Positions 48,946 to 58,263 of a DNA stretch of 64,000 nucleotides are shown here, piece by piece. The notes beneath the pieces were generated by a model. The model made no database searches, was not told the origin of the DNA, and worked only from the letters and a program-made list of their open reading frames with translations. Position 1 is the stretch's first letter. Every line of letters starts with the position of its first letter. The DNA is from CAIZQW01 sp942493055. Its GTDB lineage: Bacteria; Verrucomicrobiota; Kiritimatiellia; RFP12; UBA1067. The DNA lies in the NCBI GenBank assembly GCA_942493055.1, contig OW818680.1:3224001-3288000 (forward strand), in the 5' to 3' direction. The position numbers and the translations under genes are program-made.

Positions 48946-51900
48946 CTACATAAACCGAACCATTGAGCCTATCGGGATATAGACAAGCGTAGCGGTTGCA
49001 GCGCCCTCTGTTCGGTCATACTTGATCTTCCAGTTATTCGGCAGGGTCGCCGTGAGCTCGCCAGTCAACGACCCGGAACACGTAACAATCGTGTAGCTCT
49101 TCTGCCAGTTCAGCAGGCCCGTGTCTGCGATTTGCAGGGTCAGCCCAGCGAGAGACAGATTGCCGGTGCTGGCCAATTGGTCACAGGAACCATCGCTCGT
49201 AACATTGACCCGCAGGGTTCCACTTAGAGCGACATTCGAGAGCTTCAAGGTCCCGATAGACTCCCCTGCAGGTGAAATCGTACCGGTGACGGTCAACGAT
49301 CCGTTGGAGAGTACACCTTCGCCGCTGATCGAGGCCACCGTGTGTGAGGCATTGTCGAGATTCAGCACCGCCCCTGACGCGACTTGCACCGCCCCGTTCG
49401 TCAGGATGGAAGGCGTGAATGGATCAGAAGCCCCCAGCCATTTGTTTTTCAGGTAGGTTTCAACATTCCTGCGGGTCGTGTCAGCTAGTGTGCTGTCAAA
49501 GACCAGCACCTCGCCGATCTGGATATTGCCGCGGTAGCCGACTCCCGGCGCGATGTTGGCGAGCGTCAACGATGCGACCCCCGACCCCTCAGTAGAGGTA
49601 AAGGCCGGCAGGCCGGTATTGGCATCAGCCACACCGTTAATGTAGACGTACGAACCATTGGTGACCCCGTTCTTCAGACTGGCCGTGTAGATCAGCACAG
49701 CGTTTGTGTTCATGCCTTTCACGGGTGTACGGTCGTTCACGGTTGAGATTGGGTACCCATCGTACAGCCCTCCAGCGGAGAAGTTTAGGAGTTGGAGCCG
49801 ATCCCAACCGCCGTCGTCGTGTCCCCACAACCCGCTGTTGGCCGTCTTCGCCACCTGCCGATAGACCATCATAATCGTCAGGTTCGGAATGGCTGCAGCA
49901 TTAATATTCAACATGCTCGTGATATCATCATCCACGCCGTCGAATTGGAGCACGGGCAGATTGTTGAAAGCTGCCGGGCTATTTGTATAGGTCGGTCGGC
50001 GGGCCAAGCTGGCTTGGAGGGCGGGTTTGTTGTTGCCGCTCCGGTCACCCCAATAACCGACTGGCTGGCCCATGGCCGTAATTGCACCTGTTCCGTTCGC
50101 GTTCGTAGCCAAACTTGAAACGTCTGAGGCGTCCAAACGCAACTTAAGGTTAGTCCCCAGAGGAGAAAGTGTCAGTGTACCCTGCGTGATGGATATCGCG
50201 CCCGTGAAGGTGTTGCCAGCATACAGCATGGCCGTTCCAGAGCCAGTTTTTGTTAGTGTGCCGCCATCGAGATTGGCCAGGAGGGTCCCCGAATCTGCCA
50301 GCGTAAACGAAGCGGCGTTCATCGAGCCGTTGATGATCGAGCCGGAACTCAGGGACACGGCGCTATTGGTGACGGCGAAGCCGTTCAAATCATAGATGCC
50401 TCCCTCCACACGCACCGCTCCGGTGTTGGTGATCGCATGTGCAACGCCTAAACGCAGCGTGCCGTTGCTGATGATGGTTGTGCCATTGTAGCTGCTCTTT
50501 CCGCTCAGCGTAAGCACGCCAGCCCCGAGTTTGGCGAGTCCGCCGTCGAGCGTGACTCCTAGCGCGGCTTCATGCAACAGCGGCTGGCCTACGGTGATAT
50601 CAAATCCTGCTGTGTCAAAACGTGCGCCGCCGAGTTGGACGTTCGCGGTTGTAAGCCCCTGCATGAAGGTCGTTGAAGACGCGCGGGGTTTCAATACGCC
50701 GCCGTTGAAGTTGAATGTTCCAGCCCCAGCACCGCCATTCTTCGTTAAGATGTTCACGGTCAAGCTCCCCCCGGACAGATTGTAAACCCCTGAATTTGGC
50801 CCGCCTCCATTGAAGTTGATCCCTCCAGTCACTGTGACCGTGCCGCCGACCTGCGTGTAGGTACCGACGCCAGCACCATCGCCATATCCGCCGATATAGA
50901 ATGGAGCGTTCACCTGGAGCGTGCCATTGCTCTGGATACCGCTGCTGGTTCCGTGCGCGCCGATGACAAACTGGCTTCCGGCAGTAATGGAGCCAGAATT
51001 AAATATGAGCGTTGCGGGATTATTGTAGGCTCCGACATCCATATAGCCAGGGCCCGAAATGGTGCCGCCGTTGATTAGGGTCGTGCCCCCATTAAGGAAG
51101 GTGTTGCCGGTGTATGTATTGGCCCCGCTCAGGATCAGCGTTCCCGTCGTCGTTTTAGTCAAGCCTACGGCGCCACCGAGAGAGGCCGAGATGGTCCCGC
51201 TGCGGGCATCGTAAGCGGCAACCGACTTGGTGATCGTGCCGTTGGTCACCACCGCGTTATCAAAAACCACGGTGCCGGACGTGGTCTGTGAGTTGCCGCC
51301 GAGATCGAGCTTGCCGTTGCTGACGGTGATCGCACCGCTTGTGCTCAGGCGATTGTTGCCGCCCGAGAGCGCGAGCGTTCCGGCGTTGACGGTCATTCCG
51401 CCCGTGAAGGTATTTGCGGCTGTCAGCTTTAACGTGCCTGCGCCGTTCTTCACAAGACCGGCAGTGACGCTGCCGTTGGAGATCACGCCACTGATCTCTG
51501 CCACAGCAGCATTCACAGTGATCGTGCGAGTTGCGTTGTTGAGTGCAATCGCATTCTGGAAAGTCAGATTGGTATTCGCTCCTGTGTCGTTCAGCACAAA
51601 CGCGCTCGGATTGAAAGGCAACGAACCCCAGGACAAGGGGTCGCCTGCGCCGCCGAGGTTGACGGTGAGAGGCGTATTGATTGCGCTGAAGCCGCTGGCG
51701 GTGTTAGGGGTCAAGGTAATCTGTCCAGCCCCCGTGCCGAGCGAGGCCGTGAGGCTGCCGCTGATTGAAGAGAGGGAGGCCGCTGTCAGTGTCAGATTTG
51801 AAGAAGCGGAAATGCCGGTTCCGAAATCAGCCTGCAGGATGCCGCCGAACACGGTTAACCCGCCGGCACACGTGTTGCCCCCCGTGATGCTCAGAACATT

Positions 51901-53421
51901 CGGTCCTGTCTTGACAAGACCTGCGACGGAGGGAAGGGCAAACTGACCGCTGTACGTATAGTTGCCGGCGGTCGTGTCAAAGCCGAATAATGTGTCGCTG
52001 CCGTAAGCGCCCGCGCCGATGAGAGCGGTGATGGCCGCGTCCGACCAACTGCCGACACCGATCGATAGCCCTGCGCCACTTGACAATGTCACCTTGCCGG
52101 GAGTGGAATAGTTGGGCAGTGAGTTCATAATTGTCGCGGCCAGAATCCCGTTACTGATTGCCGTACCGCCACTATAGGTGTTCACACCGGACAGTGTGAG
52201 TAATCCCGCCCCTTTCTTGATGAGTGACCCGTTGCCGGAAATCGCACCAGACTGCGTCAGCATCCCAGACCGGTCGAACACGAGCGTCGCATCAGCATTT
52301 ACGAGGTTGATTGTGTTAGCCCCCGTGCCGATTGTCCCGACCGCTCCGCCGACACCTACCTGTAGAACACCGTTAGAGACTGTCACGCCGCCGCTGAAAG
52401 CGTTGTCCGCCGTCAGCATCATCTTTCCCGCTCCGGCCTTGATGAAGCCTGAGGCGGCCAGGGAGTTGGGCCTGTTGACTAATGGCGCGCTCACCGTCAA
52501 ATCTGGGTCTGAGCCCGTCGGATTCACGATGAAGCTGTTGTTTCCATTGCCCAGATGAACGCCCGTCAAAGATGTGCCTGTGGTGGTGATGGTTGAACCG
52601 GAGGTCCCGGAGACTGTTACGCTGCCCATCAGGTTGTAAGTTTGAAAAGCAGGGTAAACACCGTTGCCACCCGTGAGGATCGCGCCGTTTGTGAGCAGGA
52701 TGTTGGGCATGGTTACAAAGTAATTACCATGATTGACGGTTCCGCCGTCGACGACAAAAGAGGTGTTCTGCAACACGGTGGCGCTGCCGATTGGATCGTT
52801 ATTGGCGAAGAGAAGGTTCGCACCGCTATTCACCTGGATTAGCCTGCCGACACTTGTCATGTTGCCCAGCCCAGTCGCGGTCGGCGCGGCGCTATTCACT
52901 TGAAGTGTGTCTCGCAGCGTACCCCCGGCGACAACCAGATTGCCGGTGAAGGTGTTTGCGCCGCCGAGGGTCAATGTGCCTGCGCCAGTTGTGACAACTC
53001 CCGCAGAACCACTCAGAATGCCGCTGATGGTTGCATTGGTATTCGCTGTGATGGTTGGAGCATTGGTCAAAATCAATGATCCCGCTAGCGTGTAGGTGGC
53101 GTTGAAAATCGCATTGAAAGTCAGACCACCGATGGTGATGCCAGAACTGGCGGTCACAGTACCTCCAACTCCGTTTGCGCCAAACACTGCTGTGTCACCG
53201 TTTGTATTGTTCCAGAGAACATGGGTATCACCCGCGCCGACCCAATTGGACACCGTGTTATTCCATGCTCCGGAGCCATCCTGTGCTGCGCCTGTTGTGT
53301 TGGTGCTCCACGTAAACGTATCCGCTGAAACACCGCCAGTCAATAGGGTTGATAGTGCGAACCACAGTACTGTCATTCGCTGGCTGAACCACACCATCTT
53401 CGTTTGTTTTCTGTTCTGCAT
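48946..53421 (-). CDS. Giant beta-strand-repeat passenger protein with LamG module and C-terminal tail (C)
   Basis: 1491 residues from the ATG at 53421 with GGAGG six bases upstream. A signal-peptide-like segment (VLWFALSTLLTGGVSA) precedes FTWSTNTTGAAQDGSGAWN, also found at the start of the passenger in protein B. Eight or so GxGTLxLxGxNTYTGxxxVxxGTL repeats follow. The 220-residue module shared with protein A (GKVTLSSGAGLSIGVG... to ISNGSVTAGLVKNG) covers about 450-680. A LamG-like module at about 1140-1375 is nearly identical in plan to that of protein B (QPVGYWGDRSGNNKPALQAS, VYRQVAKTANSGLWGHDDGG). The last about 90 residues (CDQLASTGNLSLAGLTLQIAD, LPNNWKIKYDRTEG) end in GSMVRFM. Exported; no barrel domain. 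Its promoter region is shared with the gene at 53770 and carries phased palindromes. Confidence 0.92.
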   Translation of the reverse strand: MQNRKQTKMVWFSQRMTVLWFALSTLLTGGVSADTFTWSTNTTGAAQDGSGAWNNTVSNWVGAGDTHVLWNNTNGDTAVFGANGVGGTVTASSGITIGGLTFNAIFNATYTLAGSLILTNAPTITANTNATISGILSGSAGVVTTGAGTLTLGGANTFTGNLVVAGGTLRDTLQVNSAAPTATGLGNMTSVGRLIQVNSGANLLFANNDPIGSATVLQNTSFVVDGGTVNHGNYFVTMPNILLTNGAILTGGNGVYPAFQTYNLMGSVTVSGTSGSTITTTGTSLTGVHLGNGNNSFIVNPTGSDPDLTVSAPLVNRPNSLAASGFIKAGAGKMMLTADNAFSGGVTVSNGVLQVGVGGAVGTIGTGANTINLVNADATLVFDRSGMLTQSGAISGNGSLIKKGAGLLTLSGVNTYSGGTAISNGILAATIMNSLPNYSTPGKVTLSSGAGLSIGVGSWSDAAITALIGAGAYGSDTLFGFDTTAGNYTYSGQFALPSVAGLVKTGPNVLSITGGNTCAGGLTVFGGILQADFGTGISASSNLTLTAASLSSISGSLTASLGTGAGQITLTPNTASGFSAINTPLTVNLGGAGDPLSWGSLPFNPSAFVLNDTGANTNLTFQNAIALNNATRTITVNAAVAEISGVISNGSVTAGLVKNGAGTLKLTAANTFTGGMTVNAGTLALSGGNNRLSTSGAITVSNGKLDLGGNSQTTSGTVVFDNAVVTNGTITKSVAAYDARSGTISASLGGAVGLTKTTTGTLILSGANTYTGNTFLNGGTTLINGGTISGPGYMDVGAYNNPATLIFNSGSITAGSQFVIGAHGTSSGIQSNGTLQVNAPFYIGGYGDGAGVGTYTQVGGTVTVTGGINFNGGGPNSGVYNLSGGSLTVNILTKNGGAGAGTFNFNGGVLKPRASSTTFMQGLTTANVQLGGARFDTAGFDITVGQPLLHEAALGVTLDGGLAKLGAGVLTLSGKSSYNGTTIISNGTLRLGVAHAITNTGAVRVEGGIYDLNGFAVTNSAVSLSSGSIINGSMNAASFTLADSGTLLANLDGGTLTKTGSGTAMLYAGNTFTGAISITQGTLTLSPLGTNLKLRLDASDVSSLATNANGTGAITAMGQPVGYWGDRSGNNKPALQASLARRPTYTNSPAAFNNLPVLQFDGVDDDITSMLNINAAAIPNLTIMMVYRQVAKTANSGLWGHDDGGWDRLQLLNFSAGGLYDGYPISTVNDRTPVKGMNTNAVLIYTASLKNGVTNGSYVYINGVADANTGLPAFTSTEGSGVASLTLANIAPGVGYRGNIQIGEVLVFDSTLADTTRRNVETYLKNKWLGASDPFTPSILTNGAVQVASGAVLNLDNASHTVASISGEGVLSNGSLTVTGTISPAGESIGTLKLSNVALSGTLRVNVTSDGSCDQLASTGNLSLAGLTLQIADTGLLNWQKSYTIVTCSGSLTGELTATLPNNWKIKYDRTEGAATATLVYIPIGSMVRFM

Positions 53422-53467
53422 GTCTAGCCTCCGTCGTTTTCCAACCTCGTTACACGTCTCAAGCAAA

Positions 53468-53710
53468 TTCCACACATGAAACCTCTATTTCATATATGAA
53501 GTTGCTTTTCTTTTATGAAAATAACTCTATCATGGGCGGCATGGAGGTTGCAAGCGGAAAACGTGCGACGCATGATGTTTTTAAGCAAAAAGACGATTTA
53601 TACTTTTTTATGTTGCATTTTAAGGCAAGATATGGTTTATTTCATTTATGAAAGTTGGTTTTATGTGTGAAATCAATATCATATATAAAATCACATTTTC
53701 ATTAGTGGTT
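53468..53710. promoter_or_regulatory. Phased array of 14-bp palindromes between divergent giant genes
   Basis: Matches to TTTCATNTATGAAA occur at 53468-53481 (half), 53488-53501, 53507-53520, 53640-53653 (perfect), 53659-53672, 53678-53691 and 53697-53710 (half). Centres within the left cluster are 20 and 19 bases apart; in the right cluster they are 19, 19 and 19. Each cluster sits next to one start codon. The regularity suggests cooperative binding by one regulator to both divergent promoters. The surrounding DNA is AT-rich and holds no gene. Confidence 0.65.
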
Positions 53711-53769
53711 TTTGAACAAAACGTCCTCGGTGTGAATGGGGCAGGTTTCTAATCAGAAGGCGGGTGTTT

Positions 53770-56700
53770 ATGAACGTGTATAAAGTCATGGCAGGTCTTA
53801 GTCTCATGGGTGCGGCGATTCATGTGCAGGCGTTGGAGGCGACGCGTAAAGTGGAGAACGCCACCGGCGACTGGGATTTGACATCCGAGCATTGGCTCAC
53901 GAACAACGTTTCGACTGCGTGGGTGAATAATGGATTGAATACGGCAGTCTTCACCAATTCGGGCACGATCACCGTAACGCAGCCGGGCATCCTCATTGGC
54001 CCGGGGAACGCCGGCATCGAGGTGACCGGCTCAGGTACTGACGTAACCATTACGGGGCAACCATTAACGAATAATCTGGCCGGGGGCGTGGATGTGCGTG
54101 CGGATATTGCAGCAGGGGCTAATCTGACCCTTGAGAGTAATACGATTGTAACAGAAAAACCTTTCCGCAAAATGGGTGCTGGAACGTTGCTGATTAAAGG
54201 CGTCCAAGATTTGTTTATGAGCACCTTCGTTCCGAGTGAGGGTAAGACAATCCTTGATTCCACGGCGGTCTTCCGCCCGGGGCAGACCATTCACATGGGC
54301 GAGCAGAGCGGTGTCTTGGATTTGGGAGGCACGACGCAGGTCATCACGAATTTCGGTTGGTTTTGCGAGAGCGCGGCAGTCCCCAACATCTTATCCAACG
54401 GGACCATTCGTGCCTATTCGTGGTCCAGCGACAGCAACAACAAATTGAAGCTTGCAAAAGACGCCTCGCTCTATGTGAATTACTATCCAATCCTTCAAGC
54501 ATCCCAGGTGATCACACTGGATACGGGTGCCGGAATATTTTCATGCGGCACGGCGCCAGCAGGGACTTCGATCGGCTTCATCATGGGGGTTGACAACAAC
54601 AACGGCGCAGAGGTCCGTGTGAAGGACGGGACCTTCAAATGCGTGGATCACGACGGGGCGACCGCTGCCCAGAGGACTGGCGGACTGCTCCGGCTAGGGG
54701 CCGGCGGTGGCGCTGCTCGCGTGCAGCCTTCGGCAAATGTGATTGTTGAGGGCGGGGTTGTCGATATCGGATGGAATGCGGCCATTTCGTCGTGGTATCA
54801 GGATCCTCGGGCGCAAGCTTTTTTCAGAGGCATCGGCACCCTGAACATCTCTGGCGGCGCCGTGAAGCTGGGGACTGATGATGCTGTCGCGCCGGCGGGA
54901 AGCAATATTCAGGGGTTGCATGGTTATCTCTATATGGGCGGCACCCGGGCTTTAACTTTTTCAGATGCGAAGTTGGATATGACCGGTGGTGAGCTTTGGC
55001 TGGATGCAATACAAGCGAACCCCTTTGGCCGTTCCCGTGTTTCTCTCAACGGAGGCACACTCAAAGCGCTTACAGCAAACTCAAACTTTATTACGGGGCC
55101 CAGTTTGTCGGCGATCAGCGTGGGTTCAAACGGAGCGACAGTTGATACCGATTATGCGATCACTACGCGCGTTCCCTTTGAGCAGTCGGTAGCGGGCGGG
55201 AGACTGATTAAGAAAGGCGCTGGCACACTTACCGCAGTCGGCGCACACAAGCTTTCGGGCACGAACCACGTTCAGGCAGGCTCGCTCAAGATTTCAGGTG
55301 GAGCCCTGAAAGATTATGGTCTGCGTCTTCATCTTGACGCTTCGGACCTCTCCACGATTACGACCAACACAGCAGGTGCTCTGACGGCATGGGTGGATAA
55401 GTCAGGAGCGGTTGGGGTTGTCGCCCCTTATCAAAACAATGTTGATAAAGCACCCAAGTATGTTGAGTCGGTACAATTTGGCGGAAGAAAGGTCTTTCGC
55501 TTTGATGGTGCAAACGATGTGCTGGACGTCAATCTGAACATCAATCCCGATGTGATGCCAGAGTGCACAATCGTCGCTGTCTATCGCATGACCGCCTATT
55601 CAGGCAATCAGTCGCTTTTCGGTTGCGATAACGGGGGTTGGGACCGACTCCAGTTGCTTTATTGGAGTGGAGGAAGTGCTAATGCGTATGACTTTGCGCC
55701 TGGCGGGGCGAATAATCATCATGTTGCAGGCCTTGACACGCTGCAACCCATGGTGTACTCCGCTGCCCTAAGAGCGAATGCGTCATCCTATGTGCACGTC
55801 AACAGCATGTGCAGTTCGGCAATTGGGCACCCCGGTGTTCAAGCGGGCATGGGAGATTTAGGCCACACGCGCTTTGGCATTGGCGCGATCACCTTTTCAG
55901 GCAATTATTATGGTTTTATTGAGCTCGCAGAATTTATGGTCTTTGATAAGACGCTCTCCCGCGAGGCACGTGATAAAATCGAACGTGACCTGCGGGCCAA
56001 GTGGGGTGTGAGTATAGATACCCTTGTTCATATCGATGCCTCGTCTACGAACACGCTGACGCTTGCAGACATGGGAAGCTACACCAACGTGATCGCTGTG
56101 ACGAATATGGCGGGCTGGTATGTCATCGCGCCCTCCAATAGTCCGACGTTTGCCTCCTCCGTTCCGGAGCTGAACAACAAACCAGCCATTGAATTCAACG
56201 GCTCCAGCTCCTACTTAACCGTCAACCTGGACATCTCCTCCGAAGTGATGCCGGAAATGACGGTGCTCATGGTCTATCGCCCCCTCTCCATCACCCCTGC
56301 TGCGGACAAATGTCTGTGGGGCCATGACAACGGAGGCTGGGATAGACAGCAGATGCTCACGACAATAAATGCTGGCTATGGCAACGTGGCTGCCTTTAAT
56401 GGTGGAATCCGTGTTGAGAATCTGCAAGTGCCCTCCAAGCCTGTTGTGTACAGTGCGGTCTTCAGGGCTGGTCTTTCCGAAGGGTCGCGCGTCTATGTGG
56501 ATGGCGCGCCGGCCTGTGTCGCCTTCAACAACGTGGAGGTCGGCACGGCGGAGTCGTCCCTGACCATCGGCGCCAAGCAGGTGAACGGTTCATGCGCCTC
56601 ACATATCCAACTCGCCGAATTCAAGCTCTATGCACGCGCCCTGTCGGATACGGAGCGCGAGGCAGAGGAGCTGAAGTTGCAGGAGAAGTGGATCAATCCC

Positions 56701-57879
56701 GCCTCGTCCGTGTTGCCGGTTGTGCGCCTTGACGCCTCGGTGCTGACCGAGACCAACAACGCCATCGTCACCTCCTTCACGGATCAGAGCGGCAACAACA
56801 AGCACGCCGCCCAAGCCGACACAACAAAAGCGCCGCGCTTTGTGATTTCCGAACCGCTCTTTAACAACAAGCCCGTCCTCCAGTTTGACGGTTCCAACGA
56901 TTGGATGGACATCCCCTACAATCCCAATTACACGGTCGTCCCGGAGATGACGATTATGATGGTCTACCGTCCGCTCAGATTGACCGGCGCCAATCAGGCA
57001 ATCTATGGCCATGACAATGGTGGCTATGATCGGTTCCAGCTCCTCAACTATCCGACGATTGACTACGGCATTGCCGCTAACAATGGACAAGTCCGGGTGT
57101 ATGGACTGGACACGGTCAGCAAGCCCGTCATCTACACGGCGGTCCTGCGCAACGGCGTTGCAAACAGCTCCATGGTCTATGTGAACGGCCGCTGCGACAG
57201 TACGACCGGGCGCATCGCCTTCACAGAAGGGCACAACAACACAGGTTTGAACAACCTGACGATCGCGGGCATCGCCCCGAACAACCTGCCCGCTAACATC
57301 CAGATTGCCGAAGTGTTGATCTTCGATAAAGCCCTCGGAGCTGAACGCGCGACATACGAAGAGGCGCTGGCACAGAAATGGCTGGGCACGACGCTGAAGA
57401 CAGCCGAGACGCCAACGCAGACCACGGCTTTCCCGACGAATGCAGTGATCGAGATCGCCTCGGGGGCCATGTTGGATATGAGTGGCGGAACGAACACCTT
57501 CGCCTTTGCAGGCGGCCAGGGAACCATCACCAATGGCGCACTGGTCTACAACGCGGTTTCACTCGGGCTGAATGCGACACGTCGCGTGCAGGTGACCGGA
57601 GCAGGCTCGTCGCTGACCTTCAACAATACGACCCTACAAGCCGAGGTTGGGAGCCAAGCCCTCTTCTCCGCGCCAAGCATTGTTTTCGGAAGCGGCGTCA
57701 CGCTCAATCTCGCCAACGAAGGATCGTTAGACCGTGGTGTGCGCTATCCGCTCTTCATCACGGACAGCTTGACCGGCACGTACACCCTGACTCCGATAGG
57801 CACCTGCTGGAAAGTCCGCCAAACGGGAAACGTCTATGAACTGTTCTTCAATGGCGGAACGATGATCATGTTCCAGTAG
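53770..57879 (+). CDS. Giant secreted protein with three LamG-like modules and C-terminal tail (D)
   Basis: 1369 residues from the ATG at 53770 (GAAGG nine bases upstream; a GTG at 53764 is also in frame). A signal peptide (MNVYKVMAGLSLMGAAIHVQA) is followed by a beta-helical region (about 25-510) with few canonical repeats (RLIKKGAGTLTAVGAHKLSG). Three concanavalin/LamG-like modules lie in tandem at about 517-745, 752-980 and 982-1205, each with LDAS, a VYRxxx segment, a GHDNGGxDRxQLL-like motif and an AEFxxFDKxLS end. The third and second share long identical stretches, indicating internal duplication. The C-terminal domain is more diverged than in A-C but ends VYELFFNGGTMIMFQ. Likely surface-displayed glycan binding. 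Confidence 0.9.
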   Translation: MNVYKVMAGLSLMGAAIHVQALEATRKVENATGDWDLTSEHWLTNNVSTAWVNNGLNTAVFTNSGTITVTQPGILIGPGNAGIEVTGSGTDVTITGQPLTNNLAGGVDVRADIAAGANLTLESNTIVTEKPFRKMGAGTLLIKGVQDLFMSTFVPSEGKTILDSTAVFRPGQTIHMGEQSGVLDLGGTTQVITNFGWFCESAAVPNILSNGTIRAYSWSSDSNNKLKLAKDASLYVNYYPILQASQVITLDTGAGIFSCGTAPAGTSIGFIMGVDNNNGAEVRVKDGTFKCVDHDGATAAQRTGGLLRLGAGGGAARVQPSANVIVEGGVVDIGWNAAISSWYQDPRAQAFFRGIGTLNISGGAVKLGTDDAVAPAGSNIQGLHGYLYMGGTRALTFSDAKLDMTGGELWLDAIQANPFGRSRVSLNGGTLKALTANSNFITGPSLSAISVGSNGATVDTDYAITTRVPFEQSVAGGRLIKKGAGTLTAVGAHKLSGTNHVQAGSLKISGGALKDYGLRLHLDASDLSTITTNTAGALTAWVDKSGAVGVVAPYQNNVDKAPKYVESVQFGGRKVFRFDGANDVLDVNLNINPDVMPECTIVAVYRMTAYSGNQSLFGCDNGGWDRLQLLYWSGGSANAYDFAPGGANNHHVAGLDTLQPMVYSAALRANASSYVHVNSMCSSAIGHPGVQAGMGDLGHTRFGIGAITFSGNYYGFIELAEFMVFDKTLSREARDKIERDLRAKWGVSIDTLVHIDASSTNTLTLADMGSYTNVIAVTNMAGWYVIAPSNSPTFASSVPELNNKPAIEFNGSSSYLTVNLDISSEVMPEMTVLMVYRPLSITPAADKCLWGHDNGGWDRQQMLTTINAGYGNVAAFNGGIRVENLQVPSKPVVYSAVFRAGLSEGSRVYVDGAPACVAFNNVEVGTAESSLTIGAKQVNGSCASHIQLAEFKLYARALSDTEREAEELKLQEKWINPASSVLPVVRLDASVLTETNNAIVTSFTDQSGNNKHAAQADTTKAPRFVISEPLFNNKPVLQFDGSNDWMDIPYNPNYTVVPEMTIMMVYRPLRLTGANQAIYGHDNGGYDRFQLLNYPTIDYGIAANNGQVRVYGLDTVSKPVIYTAVLRNGVANSSMVYVNGRCDSTTGRIAFTEGHNNTGLNNLTIAGIAPNNLPANIQIAEVLIFDKALGAERATYEEALAQKWLGTTLKTAETPTQTTAFPTNAVIEIASGAMLDMSGGTNTFAFAGGQGTITNGALVYNAVSLGLNATRRVQVTGAGSSLTFNNTTLQAEVGSQALFSAPSIVFGSGVTLNLANEGSLDRGVRYPLFITDSLTGTYTLTPIGTCWKVRQTGNVYELFFNGGTMIMFQ

Positions 57880-57883
57880 GCAA

Positions 57884-58078
57884 TCATTTCTGAGTGACGA
57901 TTCCAGACGCACGGCGGTTGGCGCCGGGTGATTTTGTGAGGTTGTCGCCCAGGTCGGCGCGGGCCTCTTTAACAAGCTTCTCGAGTTCGGCAACGATCTC
58001 GGGATGCTTTTCTTTCACATCGGTTTGCTCTGCCATGTCTGCGGTGAGATTGTAGAGGGCATAGGTCGCGGGGCGATC
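57884..58078 (-). pseudogene. C-terminal remnant of a sulfatase
   Basis: The minus strand reads RPATYALYNLTADMAEQTDV, then EKHPEIVAELEKLVKEARADLGDNLTKSPGANRRASG and a stop at 57884. This is the typical last 60 residues of arylsulfatase-A-type enzymes (LYNL...DPxExxNVAxxHPE, LGD...GxNxR). The rest of the gene is missing; the fragment is cut at a GAGGGACAGACAA repeat (58079-58092). It shows that a sulfatase gene once stood here, consistent with degradation of sulfated polysaccharide. Confidence 0.8.
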
Positions 58079-58263
58079 AGAGGGACAGACAAGCTAACCG
58101 TTGGAAACGGGATATTCCTTGCTGGATATTGGATATTCTGGGTCAAAATAGCCGCGTAATTATGTCCATTGACGCAATAAGACAAAAAGAGTATAAATAT
58201 AAGAATAATATAGTGTGTCAGTTGTGAACGTTAACACCGCTCGGGCGGAGGAGGAGAAAAAGC
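58079..58263. repeat. GGGACAGACAA copy and leader of the last gene
   Basis: The repeat AGAGGGACAGACAAGC marks the broken edge of the sulfatase remnant. It is followed by a gatattccttgctggatattgg-type microrepeat, the promoter at 58169 and an untranslated leader ending in GGAGGAGG before the ATG at 58264. Confidence 0.7.
58169..58197 (+). promoter_or_regulatory. Sigma70-like promoter for the gene at 58264
   Basis: TTGACG (58169-58174), exactly 17 bases, then TATAAA (58192-58197). It lies 66 bases before the start codon in an AT-rich stretch, and is the best promoter match in the right half of the window. Confidence 0.75.

Noticed and set aside
53468..53710. CRISPR-like array
   Set aside because: The units are 14 bp and palindromic with only about 5 bp between them; no spacers and no cas genes.
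34383..57879. Classical type V autotransporters
   Set aside because: The passengers have the right repeats, but none of the four complete proteins ends in an outer-membrane beta-barrel.
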